NCBI GenBank assembly: GCA_017308375.1
Contig: JAFKEW010000045.1
Span: forward strand, 1 to 64,000
Source of the DNA: Alphaproteobacteria bacterium
GTDB lineage: Bacteria; Pseudomonadota; Alphaproteobacteria; Micropepsales; Micropepsaceae
DNA: 64,000 nucleotides
Direction of reading: 5' to 3'
Shown here piece by piece: positions 25,225-33,641 of the stretch. The notes beneath the pieces are model-generated. The model ran no database searches. It saw nothing but the letters and a program-made list of their open reading frames with translations, and was not told the DNA's origin. Made by a program: the position numbers and the translations under genes. The first letter of the stretch is position 1. The number at the start of each line of letters is the position of its first letter.

Positions 25225-26828
25225 TATGTGTTCTCTTTGGCATCAGCGAGAACCGGCTGGCGCGGAACGCCCAGAATAGGAGCGATGCGCGCGACCACCC
25301 GACCGGCCAATGGGGCGGCGGTATGGCCAGCAAGCGCGAAAACACCCCGTGCCTTTGGCCCACCTGGTTCATCCAGCAATACGAACACAACGTATTGCGG
25401 GTTATTGATCGGGAATACCGCGCAGAACGAGGTGATAAGTTTTCCGGATATATAGCGGCCATTGACCGGCTTTTCCGCAGAACCCGTCTTGCCGCCGACA
25501 TCGTATCCAGGCACATCCGCAGACTTGCCGGTGCCGTTGGTTACGACGTAGCGCAGCAACGATCGCATAGTCTGGCTGGTCTCAGGCTTGATGATCTGTT
25601 CGCCGCGTGCGTCACCGTCGCGCTTCAGGAACGTCGGCGTGAGCTTCCGGCCACCGTTGACGACTTCGGCAGCCGCCGTGACGAAGGAAAGCGGGCTGAC
25701 CGAAATGCCATGACCGAACCCGATGGTCGCGGTTTCTATCTGGCCCCACCGCGCTGGATAAAGCGGATAGGCGATTTCGGGCACTTCCGATTTCACCGAA
25801 CTGAGCAGCCCAAGCGAGGTCAGAAACGCTTTCTGGCGCACGGGGCCGGATCGCAAGGCGATTTGGGCGGTGCCGGCGTTGGAGGATTGCGCAAGAATGT
25901 CCCGCGCCGAGAGAAACGCCGGCATGCGTTCCGCCTCGCGAATGGTCCATTTGCCAATCTTGAAGCCACGGCCGATCGGCAACTGATCGTCCAACCCGAT
26001 GGTATGATCTTCCATCGCAAGCGCAAACGCGAAGATCTTGAACACGGAGCCAAGTTCGTAAACGTCTTGCACCATGATGTTTCGCGACGAATCGCCGTGC
26101 ATGCGCTTGCGCACATTCGGGTCGAAATCCGGCAACGACGTCATGGCAATAACTTCGCCGGTATCGACATTCATCACAATGCCGCCGGCCGCCTTCGCGT
26201 TGTATTCTTCCTTGGCGAGACGCAATTCATGCGCAAGAATGTACTCAATCCGCATGTCGAGCGATGTCGTGGCACCCTCGCCTGCTTCACCGCCGCGAAG
26301 CTGTTTATCGAGCCCGAGTTCCAGGCCAGAGACACCGTTGCCGTCAGGATCGGTCACGCCAATAACCTGTGCCGCGGCACGGCCCGCCGGGTAATAGCGT
26401 TTGGCAGCGCGTTGGAAATCGAGCCCCGGCAGACCGAGATGCATCACCGCATCATGCTGATCGGGGGTAATCTGGCGGGCAACCAGGACATAATTTCGTG
26501 TGCTGTCGAAAACCCGGTTCAGCCGCAATTGGCTGCTGCCGGTAACCGATGAAAGTTCCTTCGCGGCCCGCGCCTTGTCAACAAGAGCATGCGGCCGGGC
26601 ATAGAGGTCATAAACCGGTAAATCCCGTGCGAGCAGACGGCCATCGCGATCCAGCAGATCGGCGCGCGAGCGCAACGGTTTATCGGTAGCAACGGCACCG
26701 CCGGAAAAGTTGCCGTGCAAGATGCTGACGTCGACCAGCCGCAGACCCACCAGCGCGAACGCCGCGACGCTGAGCGCCGCGGCGATTGCGATCCGTTTCC
26801 GGTATGTGGTCGTCGGCTTTTCGATCAT
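25224..26828 (-). CDS. ftsI: Septal transpeptidase FtsI (PBP3)
   Basis: FtsI is the class B penicillin-binding protein that cross-links septal peptidoglycan with FtsW. From the ATG at 26828 the product has 534 residues, with a short basic cytoplasmic tail, one membrane span (about 12-32) and a pedestal domain. The transpeptidase domain carries the serine nucleophile S261-V-F-K264, the S315-S-N317 motif and K447-T-G449. A longer frame extends upstream through ftsL but reads as an Arg-rich shadow. The chosen ATG lies five bases after the ftsL stop. The end overlaps the MurE-MurF start by one base. Confidence 0.95.
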   Translation of the reverse strand: MIEKPTTTYRKRIAIAAALSVAAFALVGLRLVDVSILHGNFSGGAVATDKPLRSRADLLDRDGRLLARDLPVYDLYARPHALVDKARAAKELSSVTGSSQLRLNRVFDSTRNYVLVARQITPDQHDAVMHLGLPGLDFQRAAKRYYPAGRAAAQVIGVTDPDGNGVSGLELGLDKQLRGGEAGEGATTSLDMRIEYILAHELRLAKEEYNAKAAGGIVMNVDTGEVIAMTSLPDFDPNVRKRMHGDSSRNIMVQDVYELGSVFKIFAFALAMEDHTIGLDDQLPIGRGFKIGKWTIREAERMPAFLSARDILAQSSNAGTAQIALRSGPVRQKAFLTSLGLLSSVKSEVPEIAYPLYPARWGQIETATIGFGHGISVSPLSFVTAAAEVVNGGRKLTPTFLKRDGDARGEQIIKPETSQTMRSLLRYVVTNGTGKSADVPGYDVGGKTGSAEKPVNGRYISGKLITSFCAVFPINNPQYVVFVLLDEPGGPKARGVFALAGHTAAPLAGRVVARIAPILGVPRQPVLADAKENT

Positions 26829-26832
26829 AAAC

Positions 26833-27219
26833 TCATGTTCCGGTGCGTGCGGAAACGGAATGAATATTCGGGTTGCGAGGCTTGACGGGAACGACATCAC
26901 TCGCATTGCGCAACGGCGTCGTCGCGAGAGGCGCAGCCGCCTCACCCCGGCGCGGCAGAAGCTCGAGCGAGGCCAGTTGAGCACTGGAACGGTCATCCAG
27001 GCCAAGCTGCTGCTGAGCCAGTTGCTGAATACGCGAAGGCTCTGCCACGCGGGCCCACTCCGCTTCCAGCACATTGGTAAGATTGCGTTCCGCCACGATC
27101 TGATGATTGACCACCGTCAGCTCCTCACGCGCGATGCGTGTCCGCTCGGACACGTGATAGAGCGTAAGACAGCTGAACCCAGCCAGTGCGACGCAGATGA
27201 AGTTCAGAATGCGGACCAT
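26833..27219 (-). CDS. ftsL: Cell division protein FtsL
   Basis: FtsL is a small bitopic divisome protein that pairs with FtsB/FtsQ through a coiled coil. The 128-residue product has a membrane span at residues 3-21 (ILNFICVALAGFSCL). A heptad-like helical region, REELTVVNHQIVAERN to about residue 72, contains the typical AEWARVAEPSRIQQLAQQQL. A poorly conserved, Pro/Arg-rich tail ends the protein. Position between rsmH and ftsI and topology identify it more than sequence does. Confidence 0.85.
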   Translation of the reverse strand: MVRILNFICVALAGFSCLTLYHVSERTRIAREELTVVNHQIVAERNLTNVLEAEWARVAEPSRIQQLAQQQLGLDDRSSAQLASLELLPRRGEAAAPLATTPLRNASDVVPVKPRNPNIHSVSARTGT

Positions 27220-27230
27220 ATCGTTCTCCT

Positions 27231-28157
27231 TCAGGCCGCCAGACGTTCGCCCACGCGCAGGCGGGCAGAACGCGCGCGGGGATTGAGTTCGATTTCGGAT
27301 GCGCCAGGCCGGCGAACGCGCGCTTCAAGTACGCGAAATGTGGCCCGGCGCTCACGGCACAATTCGGGCGCGTGACGGGAACCACCCGGTGCCCGCGCAC
27401 TGCGCTCTGTCAAAAAGCGTTTTACGATCCGGTCTTCAAGGGAATGGAACGAAACCACGGCCAGTCGCCCGAACGGCCGCAACACACGCTCAGCCGCTTC
27501 CAAGCCGCGCTCCAGTTCACCCAATTCATCGTTCACATGAATGCGCAACGCCTGAAATGTGCGCGTGGCCGGATGGATGGGTTGCCGCAACGCCGCCGGC
27601 CCAAGCGCGCGGGCGACCACATCGGCAAGCTCTGCGGTTCGCGTGATCGGGCGGGCGGCTATAATGGCGCGCGCGACGCGGCGCGATTGCCGCTCCTCCC
27701 CCAGGGAGGAGAGAATGCGTGCAAGGTCTTTCTCATCGGCGCTGTTGACCACGTCGGCCGCGGTCGGTCCGGATTTGCCCATCCGCATATCGAGCGGACC
27801 GTCGGCGCGCAGAGAGAAACCGCGCTCGGCCTGATCAAGCTGAAAAGATGACACACCGAGGTCGAGCACCACGCCGTCACTGCCGGTTTCACCCTGCTGG
27901 GCGATCAGGCGCTCCATCTCGGAAAAGCGCCCTTCACTCAGGCTGAGCCGGCCCTTGTAGTGGGTGCAAAGGGAACGGCCACGCGCAATCGCGTCCGGAT
28001 CGCGGTCAATGCCGAACACACGGCAGTCAGCCGCTTCAAGCAATGCACGGGCGTAGCCACCGCCACCGAAGGTGCAGTCGATATAGTTCGCACCGGCACG
28101 GGGCGTGAGCGCGGCCAACACCTCAGCCAAAAGAACAGGAACATGCCCCTCAACCAT
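27231..28157 (-). CDS. rsmH: 16S rRNA m4C1402 methyltransferase
   Basis: RsmH methylates the N4 of C1402 in 16S rRNA, in the P site of the small subunit. From the ATG at 28157 the protein has 308 residues starting [14 protein letters not shown]. It has [13 protein letters not shown] (SAM motif I), [19 protein letters not shown], and LDMRM. The end of the fold reads [20 protein letters not shown] longer frame reaches 28274 inside mraZ. The chosen start overlaps the mraZ end by eight bases and has a GGGG-type ribosome site. Confidence 0.96.
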   Translation of the reverse strand: MVEGHVPVLLAEVLAALTPRAGANYIDCTFGGGGYARALLEAADCRVFGIDRDPDAIARGRSLCTHYKGRLSLSEGRFSEMERLIAQQGETGSDGVVLDLGVSSFQLDQAERGFSLRADGPLDMRMGKSGPTAADVVNSADEKDLARILSSLGEERQSRRVARAIIAARPITRTAELADVVARALGPAALRQPIHPATRTFQALRIHVNDELGELERGLEAAERVLRPFGRLAVVSFHSLEDRIVKRFLTERSARAPGGSRHAPELCRERRATFRVLEARVRRPGASEIELNPRARSARLRVGERLAA

Positions 28158-28623
28158 GAGCAGCCCCCTGAAGTGCGGCAGCGCGCGCGGCGCGGGCACG
28201 CTCCAGACGCTCGGCTTGCACCGGCGCAAAGGCTGCCGGCTCCCAGATCTGGAATTTCTGCCCCATGCCCACAAAGGTGACGCGATCTTTCAATCCGGCA
28301 TGGGTGATCAACGCATCGGGCAGGCGCACACGCCCCTGCTCGTCCAGGGTCAGAAGCTGGCTTGAGGAAAGAACGGCAAAGGCCTGATCGTCATGACCCG
28401 GGCTGAAGAACGGATCCAGTTCGGAGAGGCGTTGATGCACAGCCTGGAGCAAAGTTTCGCCGAAGCCTTCCAGCGCCTGCTCGACAAAGGACGGACAGAA
28501 ATAAACCCCGGCAGTATTCTGCGCGGCCAGAACCTGGCGATAGGGCGCCGGAATGCACACCCGTCCCTTGGCATCGAGTGTGCCCGCTACCGTAGAGATA
28601 AACGGTTGCGTCGCCCCAACCAT
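28150..28623 (-). CDS. mraZ: Transcriptional regulator MraZ
   Basis: MraZ is the DNA-binding regulator that heads most dcw clusters and represses its own operon in E. coli. The 157 residues hold two swapped-hairpin AbrB-like half domains: [20 protein letters not shown] in the first and [22 protein letters not shown] in the second, each with the DxxGR signature. Length is normal. Three TGGGA repeats at 10-bp spacing lie 86-110 bases upstream and fit the known MraZ site. As the first gene of a run of 19 minus-strand genes it probably sets the level of the whole wall-synthesis block. Confidence 0.95.
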   Translation of the reverse strand: MVGATQPFISTVAGTLDAKGRVCIPAPYRQVLAAQNTAGVYFCPSFVEQALEGFGETLLQAVHQRLSELDPFFSPGHDDQAFAVLSSSQLLTLDEQGRVRLPDALITHAGLKDRVTFVGMGQKFQIWEPAAFAPVQAERLERARAARAAALQGAAHG

Positions 28624-28708
28624 TGCCGAAATCCAACCCCCGTGTCCCAGAAACCGCTCGAAAGCCCAATGCTGGCGCCCAGATCATCATGCTCTGGCGG
28701 CGCAATCA

Positions 28709-28733
28709 TGGGATAGTATGGGATAACATGGGA
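28709..28733. promoter_or_regulatory. Three direct repeats matching MraZ operators
   Basis: TGGGA occurs at 28709-28713, 28719-28723 and 28729-28733, exactly ten bases apart. MraZ of E. coli is known to bind TGGGN repeats with 5-nt spacers upstream of its own gene. The repeats lie just downstream of a TTGACC -35-like element read toward mraZ, a repressing position. Confidence 0.75.
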
Positions 28734-28734
28734 A

Positions 28735-28749
28735 TTAACATTTGGTCAA
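28735..28749 (-). promoter_or_regulatory. Possible mraZ -35 element overlapped by a CtrA-like box
   Basis: On the plus strand the site reads TTAA, seven bases, TCAA, one mismatch from the CtrA consensus TTAA-N7-TTAA. Its right half, read on the minus strand, is TTGACC, a good -35. CtrA-activated promoters carry the box at this position. The -10 is not clear (TTATCC at 17-nt spacing). Confidence 0.35.
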
Positions 28750-28900
28750 CGTAAAAGCGTAGGAGATATAGGGACTTGGAGCTATCCTTAGCGGGGCGCG
28801 GTCTAGGTGTTGTGATCTTAGGAACGAATCAAAAACACGGTAAGGTTGCGTTCAGTTCGATTAAGAACCTGTTAACCCTTGCAGGGCCTCGGGAGCCTTC

Positions 28901-29365
28901 ATGCGTGAAATCGTGATGAGGCCGATTGGCGTCGTGCGCGGCGGCCGTTCAGACCCGATCGACGATGGCTGGGATCGCGTATCGTGTCAGATCGTGCTCG
29001 ATCCGGCTCAGTTTTCAGCAGAAGCAACCGCCGGATTGGCCGATTTTTCGCATGTCGAAGTGATCTATTTCTTCAATCGCGTGCCCGATGATGAAATTCA
29101 GAAAGGCGCGCGACACCCACGCGGGCGAAAAGACTGGCCGAAAGTGGGCATTTTCGCCCAGCGCGGCAAAGGCCGGCCCAACCGGGTCGGCATTACGGCC
29201 TGCAGGATTCTGTCCGTAGACGGATTAAAGATATCCGTTCAGAGCCTGGATGCGATTGATGGCACGCCGGTACTCGACATAAAGCCCGTCATGACAGGCT
29301 TTCTTCCCCACGGGACGATCCGCGAACCCGATTGGGCACGGGAAATCATGAAGCAATACTGGTAG
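28901..29365 (+). CDS. trmO: tRNA m6t6A37 methyltransferase TrmO family
   Basis: Proteins of this UPF0066/TsaA/VirR family methylate N6 of threonylcarbamoyladenosine-37 in threonine tRNA, using SAM on a small beta-barrel fold. The 154 residues begin MRPIGVVRGG after a six-residue lead. They show DFSHVEVIYFFNRVP and AQRGKGRPNRVGITACRIL, and end with GTPVLDIKPVMTGFLP, the family landmarks. Length fits the short bacterial form lacking the C-terminal extension of E. coli TrmO. GGGAG stands five bases before the ATG. The stop abuts the 3' end of rnpB. Exact substrate specificity is inferred from family. Confidence 0.85.
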   Translation: MREIVMRPIGVVRGGRSDPIDDGWDRVSCQIVLDPAQFSAEATAGLADFSHVEVIYFFNRVPDDEIQKGARHPRGRKDWPKVGIFAQRGKGRPNRVGITACRILSVDGLKISVQSLDAIDGTPVLDIKPVMTGFLPHGTIREPDWAREIMKQYW

Positions 29366-29368
29366 AAA

Positions 29369-29758
29369 TTTGCGTCAGATGGCCTGTAAGCCGGGTTCTG
29401 TCCCCCGCATGCGCGGATGGATGGCCATTCCTCTGGGACGGTCGTTACCGACCGCCTCACGCGACCGACCCGGACGACGATCCGGAAACAGATCACCTGC
29501 CGTCCCTATTTGGTCTTGCTCCCGGTGGGGCTTGCCGTGCCACCCCTGTTGCCAGAGGCGCGGTGCGCTCTTACCGCACCATTTCAACCTTACCGTCCGC
29601 GGTCACCCAAAGGCTTGGCGGATTGGCGGTATGTTTCTGTGGCGCTTTCCCTGGGGTTACCCCCGGCGGATGTTATCCGTCACCGTGCTTCCGTGGAGCC
29701 CGGACTTTCCTCCAGCAACCTTGCGGCTGCCAGCGGCCATCCGGCCATCTGACGCAAG
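29369..29758 (-). ncRNA. rnpB: RNase P RNA, class A
   Basis: This is the catalytic RNA of RNase P, which trims tRNA 5' leaders. On the minus strand the 5' end forms P1 with the 3' end over 15 perfect pairs (TTGCGTCAGATGGCC with its complement, 29757 down to 29743 and 29370-29384). The universal GAGGAAAGTCCGGGCTCC follows (about 29693-29712). ACAGAAACATACCGCC appears mid-molecule, and the 3' part carries the GACAGAACCCGGCTTACA element. About 390 nt is normal. It runs convergent to trmO and back to back with the acetyltransferase gene. The mraZ-rnpB-ampD neighbourhood recurs in alphaproteobacteria. Confidence 0.96.
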
Positions 29759-29762
29759 GTGA

Positions 29763-29792
29763 AATATAGTATGCCAATGCCCGATCTAACAA
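29763..29792 (-). promoter_or_regulatory. rnpB: Likely rnpB promoter
   Basis: On the minus strand TTGTTA (29792-29787) and TATATT (29768-29763) are 18 bases apart. The predicted start at about 29757 matches the first base of the P1 helix. The promoter lies across the start codon of the divergent acetyltransferase gene. Confidence 0.55.
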
Positions 29793-30247
29793 TCCGCCCT
29801 GCCCGCCCAGAAAATGCCAACGTGCTGACCGCTCTTTGCAAGCGCTCCAAGGCGTATTGGGGCTACGACGCGGATTCTATGGCGATGTCGGAAGTCTCGC
29901 TCACAATCACGCCAGAGTTGATCACAAATGGCCTCGCGCGGGTAGCTCAGGATTCCGCCGGTAGAATTGTTGGTATGGCGTCACTCGACCCGATCGGGCA
30001 AGGCACCTTCGATCTCATGCACATGTTTGTTGATCCCGATGCGGTCGGCGTGGGCGTAGGCCGCGCACTATTCGAAGCAATCACAACGTTGGCACGCCAG
30101 GAAGGCGCGAATAAACTTTCCATCCTATCCGATCCGAATGCTGTGAACTTCTATCGGCACATGGGCGCCAGACATATTGGCGATGCGCCATCGGACGCTA
30201 TTCCAGGGCGTCGTCTGCCGCTGCTGGAGTACGATCTTCGATGCTAA
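29771..30247 (+). CDS. GNAT-family N-acetyltransferase
   Basis: A 158-residue single-domain protein of the GCN5-related acetyltransferase fold, which moves acetyl from acetyl-CoA to an amine. The order is a first strand TIRPARPENANVLTALC, the acceptor-side helix, the central strand GTFDLMHMFVDPDAVGVGVGRAL with the acetyl-CoA pyrophosphate loop (V-G-V-G-R-A), and the late ANKLSILSDPNAVNFYRHMGA typical of the family. The substrate is unknown. A GTG start 12 bases earlier is possible, but it falls on the rnpB end, so the ATG at 29771 is used. It overlaps the convergent ampD by four bases. Confidence 0.8.
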   Translation: MPMPDLTIRPARPENANVLTALCKRSKAYWGYDADSMAMSEVSLTITPELITNGLARVAQDSAGRIVGMASLDPIGQGTFDLMHMFVDPDAVGVGVGRALFEAITTLARQEGANKLSILSDPNAVNFYRHMGARHIGDAPSDAIPGRRLPLLEYDLRC

Positions 30248-30948
30248 CCGGTGACGAGCCCTGACTGAAAGAGCAATCCTTTCAACAGCGCACGAGTTTC
30301 ATCATCCGCTATTCCGTCAATGCGTGCGGGACGGAAATGGCGTTGAAACGCCGCGATCACTTTTTCCTGCGGTACATCGACGTCAGGCTGCACGCCATAG
30401 CCGAATCGCGCCAGCGCCTGCTCGACAGGCCAGTCCAATTGCGTTTGATCGGGCGCAGGCCATGTGCCAATTCCAAATTGGGAGAGCATGCGCCACGGGA
30501 ACAACTCTCCAGGATCTTCCTTCCGTGCGGGCGCGACATCTGAATGTCCAACCACATACCGCGGCACCACGGGATGGCGGGTCATGATCACCTTGGCCAG
30601 TGCAATCAGCGCCTCGATCTGTTCATCCGTAAACGGAATATAGCCGAATTCATGCCCCGGATTGACGAGTTCAACGCCGATAGACCTGGCATTCACATCG
30701 GGCGAGCCTGCCCACCATGCAACACCGGCGTGCCATGCACGGCGCTCCTCCGGCACGTGGCGAAATACGCGCCCATCGCGACCGATCGTATAATGTGCCG
30801 AAACTTTGGCGACCGGGTCCGTCAGCCGCGCCAATGCCTCATCCGCCGTTCTCATGCCTGTATAGTGCAGTACCAGCATATCGACCGGCATGCCCTCCGG
30901 GCGGGCATCGTAATTGGGCGACTGGCACTCCACAAACCGCAAAGCCAT
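30244..30948 (-). CDS. ampD: N-acetylmuramoyl-L-alanine amidase, AmpD type
   Basis: AmpD-family amidases cut the bond between MurNAc (or anhydro-MurNAc) and L-alanine in recycled wall fragments. The 234 residues hold an Amidase_2 domain with zinc ligands in VLHYTGM (about residue 27), RAWHAGVAWW and VVGHSDVAPARKEDPG. A C-terminal peptidoglycan-binding-like helical domain follows (about 170-230). No signal peptide is seen, which fits a cytoplasmic recycling enzyme. In many Gram-negatives loss of AmpD raises AmpC beta-lactamase, but no ampC or ampR is in this window. It is divergent from nothing upstream; the next gene is a symporter 78 bases away on the same strand. Confidence 0.9.
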   Translation of the reverse strand: MALRFVECQSPNYDARPEGMPVDMLVLHYTGMRTADEALARLTDPVAKVSAHYTIGRDGRVFRHVPEERRAWHAGVAWWAGSPDVNARSIGVELVNPGHEFGYIPFTDEQIEALIALAKVIMTRHPVVPRYVVGHSDVAPARKEDPGELFPWRMLSQFGIGTWPAPDQTQLDWPVEQALARFGYGVQPDVDVPQEKVIAAFQRHFRPARIDGIADDETRALLKGLLFQSGLVTG

Positions 30949-31026
30949 GGCACATTCCCGTTACCTCGGGCCCACAGATTCTTGAGACGCTGCGCATTTA
31001 TAACGCGGCAGCCCTGCGCCTGACCA

Positions 31027-32301
31027 CTATTCGGCCGTTTCCCTGCGTCCCGCTTCGGGCATTTCCGGCTCCGCTGCGGACAATTCGCCTTCCCAACGCG
31101 CCACCGCGGCCGCGGCAACCGAATTGCCTACCACATTGGTAGCGGACCGCCCCATGTCGAGCAGATGGTCAACTGCCAGGATCAGCAACAACCCCGATTC
31201 CGGCAATTGGAAGTAGGTCAGGGTTGCGGAAATCACCACCAGCGAAGCGCGCGGCACGCCCGCCATACCCTTGGACGTGACCATCAGCAGAAGAAGCATG
31301 GTGATCTGCTGCGCGATCGACATCTCGATGCCGTAAGCCTGTGCTATGAACAGCGTCGCGAAGGTGCAGTACATCATCGAGCCGTCAAGGTTGAATGAAT
31401 ACCCCAGCGGCAGGACAAAAGAGACAATGCGACGGCTTACTCCCGCCGCCGGCAGCACTTCCAGCAATCGGGGATAAGCAACTTCCGAACTGGCAGTCGA
31501 GAAGGCAAGCAACGCGGGCGTTCGAATGGCACCAAAAAGCGAAACCGCGCGTGGCCCGATGACAAAAAAGGCAGCAAGGAACAACAAGAACCAAAGGATG
31601 CCCAATGAAAAATAGAATCCGCCGACGAACTCCGCATAGGTGGTAAGGACGCCCGGACCTTGTGTCGCGACAGTGGAAGCAAGTGCCGCGAAAATCGCCA
31701 ATGGCGCGGTCATCATCACATAACCCGTCACCTTCAGCATGATCGCAGTGATCTGATCGACCAGTGCAAGAACGGTCGGCACCTTGTCGTCAAGCGCAGC
31801 AACAGCGGTTCCCACAAATAGCGAGAAAATGACGATCTGCAGAATTTCATTCTTCGCCATCGCTTCAACAAAGGAGGCGGGGACCAGATGAGTGATGAAT
31901 GTCCGCAACGTGAATTGCGATACGTCAACACCGGATGATGCTACCGCCGGCACATCAAGTTCCAGGCCGGCACCGGGCTGCAGAAGATGCACCATGATGA
32001 GCCCGATGGTGAGCGACAGGAGCGAAGCGGTGATAAACCACCCCATCGTCTTCACACCGACACGGCCGACCGAGGCCGCATCCTCCATATGAGCGATACC
32101 GGAAACCAGTGTCGAGAATACCAATGGCGCGATAATCATCTTGATCATGCGCAGAAACAGATCCGTTACGATGCCGAGATTGCTGGCAAGTGGCTGAACC
32201 TGCTCCGCTGGCAGGGCCTGATTGAATATCAGGCCCGCGACGATGCCCAACACCATGGACGCGAGGACAAAAAGAAAAAAACGGCGCTGCATGCGCGGCA
32301 A
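31027..32301 (-). CDS. dctA: Dicarboxylate/amino-acid:cation symporter
   Basis: A 424-residue transporter of the DAACS family that imports C4-dicarboxylates or glutamate/aspartate with sodium or protons. Eight or so membrane spans are visible, with a hairpin region STASSEVAYPRLLEVLPAAGVSRRIVSFVLP. The family signature GYSFNLDGSMMYCTFATLFIAQA and the late TSKGMAGVPRASLVVISATL carry the substrate and cation residues. Length is normal. The exact substrate (C4 acid or glutamate) cannot be settled, so the dctA symbol is provisional. It stands alone between ampD and djlA and could be transcribed from the djlA side. Confidence 0.85.
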   Translation of the reverse strand: MPRMQRRFFLFVLASMVLGIVAGLIFNQALPAEQVQPLASNLGIVTDLFLRMIKMIIAPLVFSTLVSGIAHMEDAASVGRVGVKTMGWFITASLLSLTIGLIMVHLLQPGAGLELDVPAVASSGVDVSQFTLRTFITHLVPASFVEAMAKNEILQIVIFSLFVGTAVAALDDKVPTVLALVDQITAIMLKVTGYVMMTAPLAIFAALASTVATQGPGVLTTYAEFVGGFYFSLGILWFLLFLAAFFVIGPRAVSLFGAIRTPALLAFSTASSEVAYPRLLEVLPAAGVSRRIVSFVLPLGYSFNLDGSMMYCTFATLFIAQAYGIEMSIAQQITMLLLLMVTSKGMAGVPRASLVVISATLTYFQLPESGLLLILAVDHLLDMGRSATNVVGNSVAAAAVARWEGELSAAEPEMPEAGRRETAE

Positions 32302-32323
32302 TTCCCCTGGTTATCAAATAACG

Positions 32324-33052
32324 TTAGCGCAGGCCGCGTTCCTGGCGAATACGTTCATAGGCGGCATTGATTGCCGCAAGCTTATCGTTGGCAAGACGGA
32401 TAAATTCTTCCGGCACACCCCTGGCGATCAAACTGTCCGGATGATTCTCGCGCACCAGCCGGCGATAGGTCAGCTTGATCTCTTCCTCACTCGCTTCGTA
32501 ACCGACGCCAATCACCTGATATGGATCGGTTTCATCGCGACCGAAATGCGTCGCGCGGATCCGGCGATATTCATTGGGCGCGAACCCGAAAATATCGGCG
32601 ACCCGCTCAAGAAACGCCGCTTCATCAGGATGCAGCACCCCATCGGCGCCTGCAATTTCGAGCAGGCCATCCAGAATATCTTCCAGCATGGCGGGATTGC
32701 CACGAAATAGCCGCGCGATCTGGGCAGCATAAATCTCATAGCCCGCCGTATCCTGACGCGCGAGATTGAACAGCCGGCGTACCGCCGCCCGCTCCCCAGG
32801 CGGTACTTTGAACAACCTTTCGAAAACAGCGATCTCATCGTCGCTGACGACGCCATCCGCCTTTGCCATTTTCGCCGACAGGGCAATGATCGCGATGGTA
32901 AAGGCAACACCCGGCGTTTCCGGCGTGGGCGCGGCGGTCTCTTCCCGGTCAAACAGCATGTGACCGGCCAACGCGCCGACAGCGGCGCCAACAGGCCCGC
33001 CGCCAAACACGAAACCGGCGGCGGCTCCGCCCAATTTTCCCCAGATGGACAT
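32324..33052 (-). CDS. djlA: DjlA-type membrane-anchored J-domain co-chaperone
   Basis: A 242-residue protein with a Gly-rich single membrane span at the N-terminus (GGAAAGFVFGGGPVGAAVGALAG). A TerB-like helical domain follows (about 50-160) with ALSAKMAKADGVVSDDEIAVF. The C-terminal J domain holds the HPD triad in RLVRENHPDSLIARG. DjlA stimulates DnaK at the inner membrane. The frame opens 12 bases earlier, but MSIWGKLGG is the family-like start. Length and domain order are normal. It is adjacent to a gap containing a pseudogene. Confidence 0.92.
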   Translation of the reverse strand: MSIWGKLGGAAAGFVFGGGPVGAAVGALAGHMLFDREETAAPTPETPGVAFTIAIIALSAKMAKADGVVSDDEIAVFERLFKVPPGERAAVRRLFNLARQDTAGYEIYAAQIARLFRGNPAMLEDILDGLLEIAGADGVLHPDEAAFLERVADIFGFAPNEYRRIRATHFGRDETDPYQVIGVGYEASEEEIKLTYRRLVRENHPDSLIARGVPEEFIRLANDKLAAINAAYERIRQERGLR

Positions 33053-33121
33053 AGGCCAAAGCAATAGGCCAATCCGGGCCGAAATGCGATCCTACGAAGC
33101 ATGATAGCGGCCCCCGCAGCA

Positions 33122-33455
33122 CGGACATGGCGGTTCCATATCGATCGCGGCGGAATGTTCACCGATGCGATGGCCGAGGCGCCGGACAATCCGCCATAGA
33201 GATGCATAGGACCAATCCGCGCCTGACCGACCCTGAGAGTCTCGAATCCCGCTATCCGGTGATCAACGGAGAATTCTCCACTCGCCACGGACCGGACGGG
33301 AAGGGGCAGTCCCGCGGTGGCGATTGGTGCGCGCGGTGAAAATCATATCCGCCCGGCAAACGGGACGTTAGAGACGCTTGGGGGCTGCGATGAGACTGGT
33401 CCTCAATCCGGTGATGCCATCATCATTGTCACGCGGGGAAACGGTGGCCATAGGC
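33122..33455 (+). pseudogene. Remnant of a 5-oxoprolinase / hydantoinase A-B gene
   Basis: Two ends of a roughly 1200-residue oxoprolinase can be read with the middle missing. At 33122-33199 the frame gives WRFHIDRGGMFTDAMAEAP, then a stop; this matches the ATPase-like N-terminus (WxFxIDRGGTFTD). At 33202-33339 another frame gives NPRLTDPESLESRYPV and GEFSTRHGPDGKGQSRGGD, the C-terminal hydantoinase B signature, then a stop. After a further shift, 33338-33455 reads ANGTLETLGGCDETGPQSGD and IIIVTRGNGG, the very end of the family. Large internal deletion, stops and frameshifts mean no product. Identification rests on recognising family motifs by eye. Confidence 0.75.
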
Positions 33456-33641
33456 CAGGCAGGCCCCAATATTGTTGCAGAGATTATCAACAATCGGATG
33501 CGCGACCGCTCAGGTAATACGTTGGGAACATTACGGAAAATTACTTTCCGCACCAAACCCGCTTGACGGCATGCCCGTGATGATCTGAGACTGACAGCAC
33601 ACTGGCAATCCGTATCTTCGAGATTGCCCCAAGACTGTCCA

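Larger units (their letters stand above)
28624..28900. other. Divergent regulatory region between mraZ and trmO
   Basis: This 277-base stretch holds the MraZ-type repeats and a possible mraZ promoter (28709-28749). It is A/T-rich up to the trmO ribosome site (GGGAG at 28891). A TTAACCCT half-site at 28872 resembles a CtrA half-box. No small gene was found. Confidence 0.5.

Noticed and set aside
26829..27074. N-terminal extension of FtsI
   Set aside because: It is antiframe reading of ftsL; the real membrane anchor begins at 26828.
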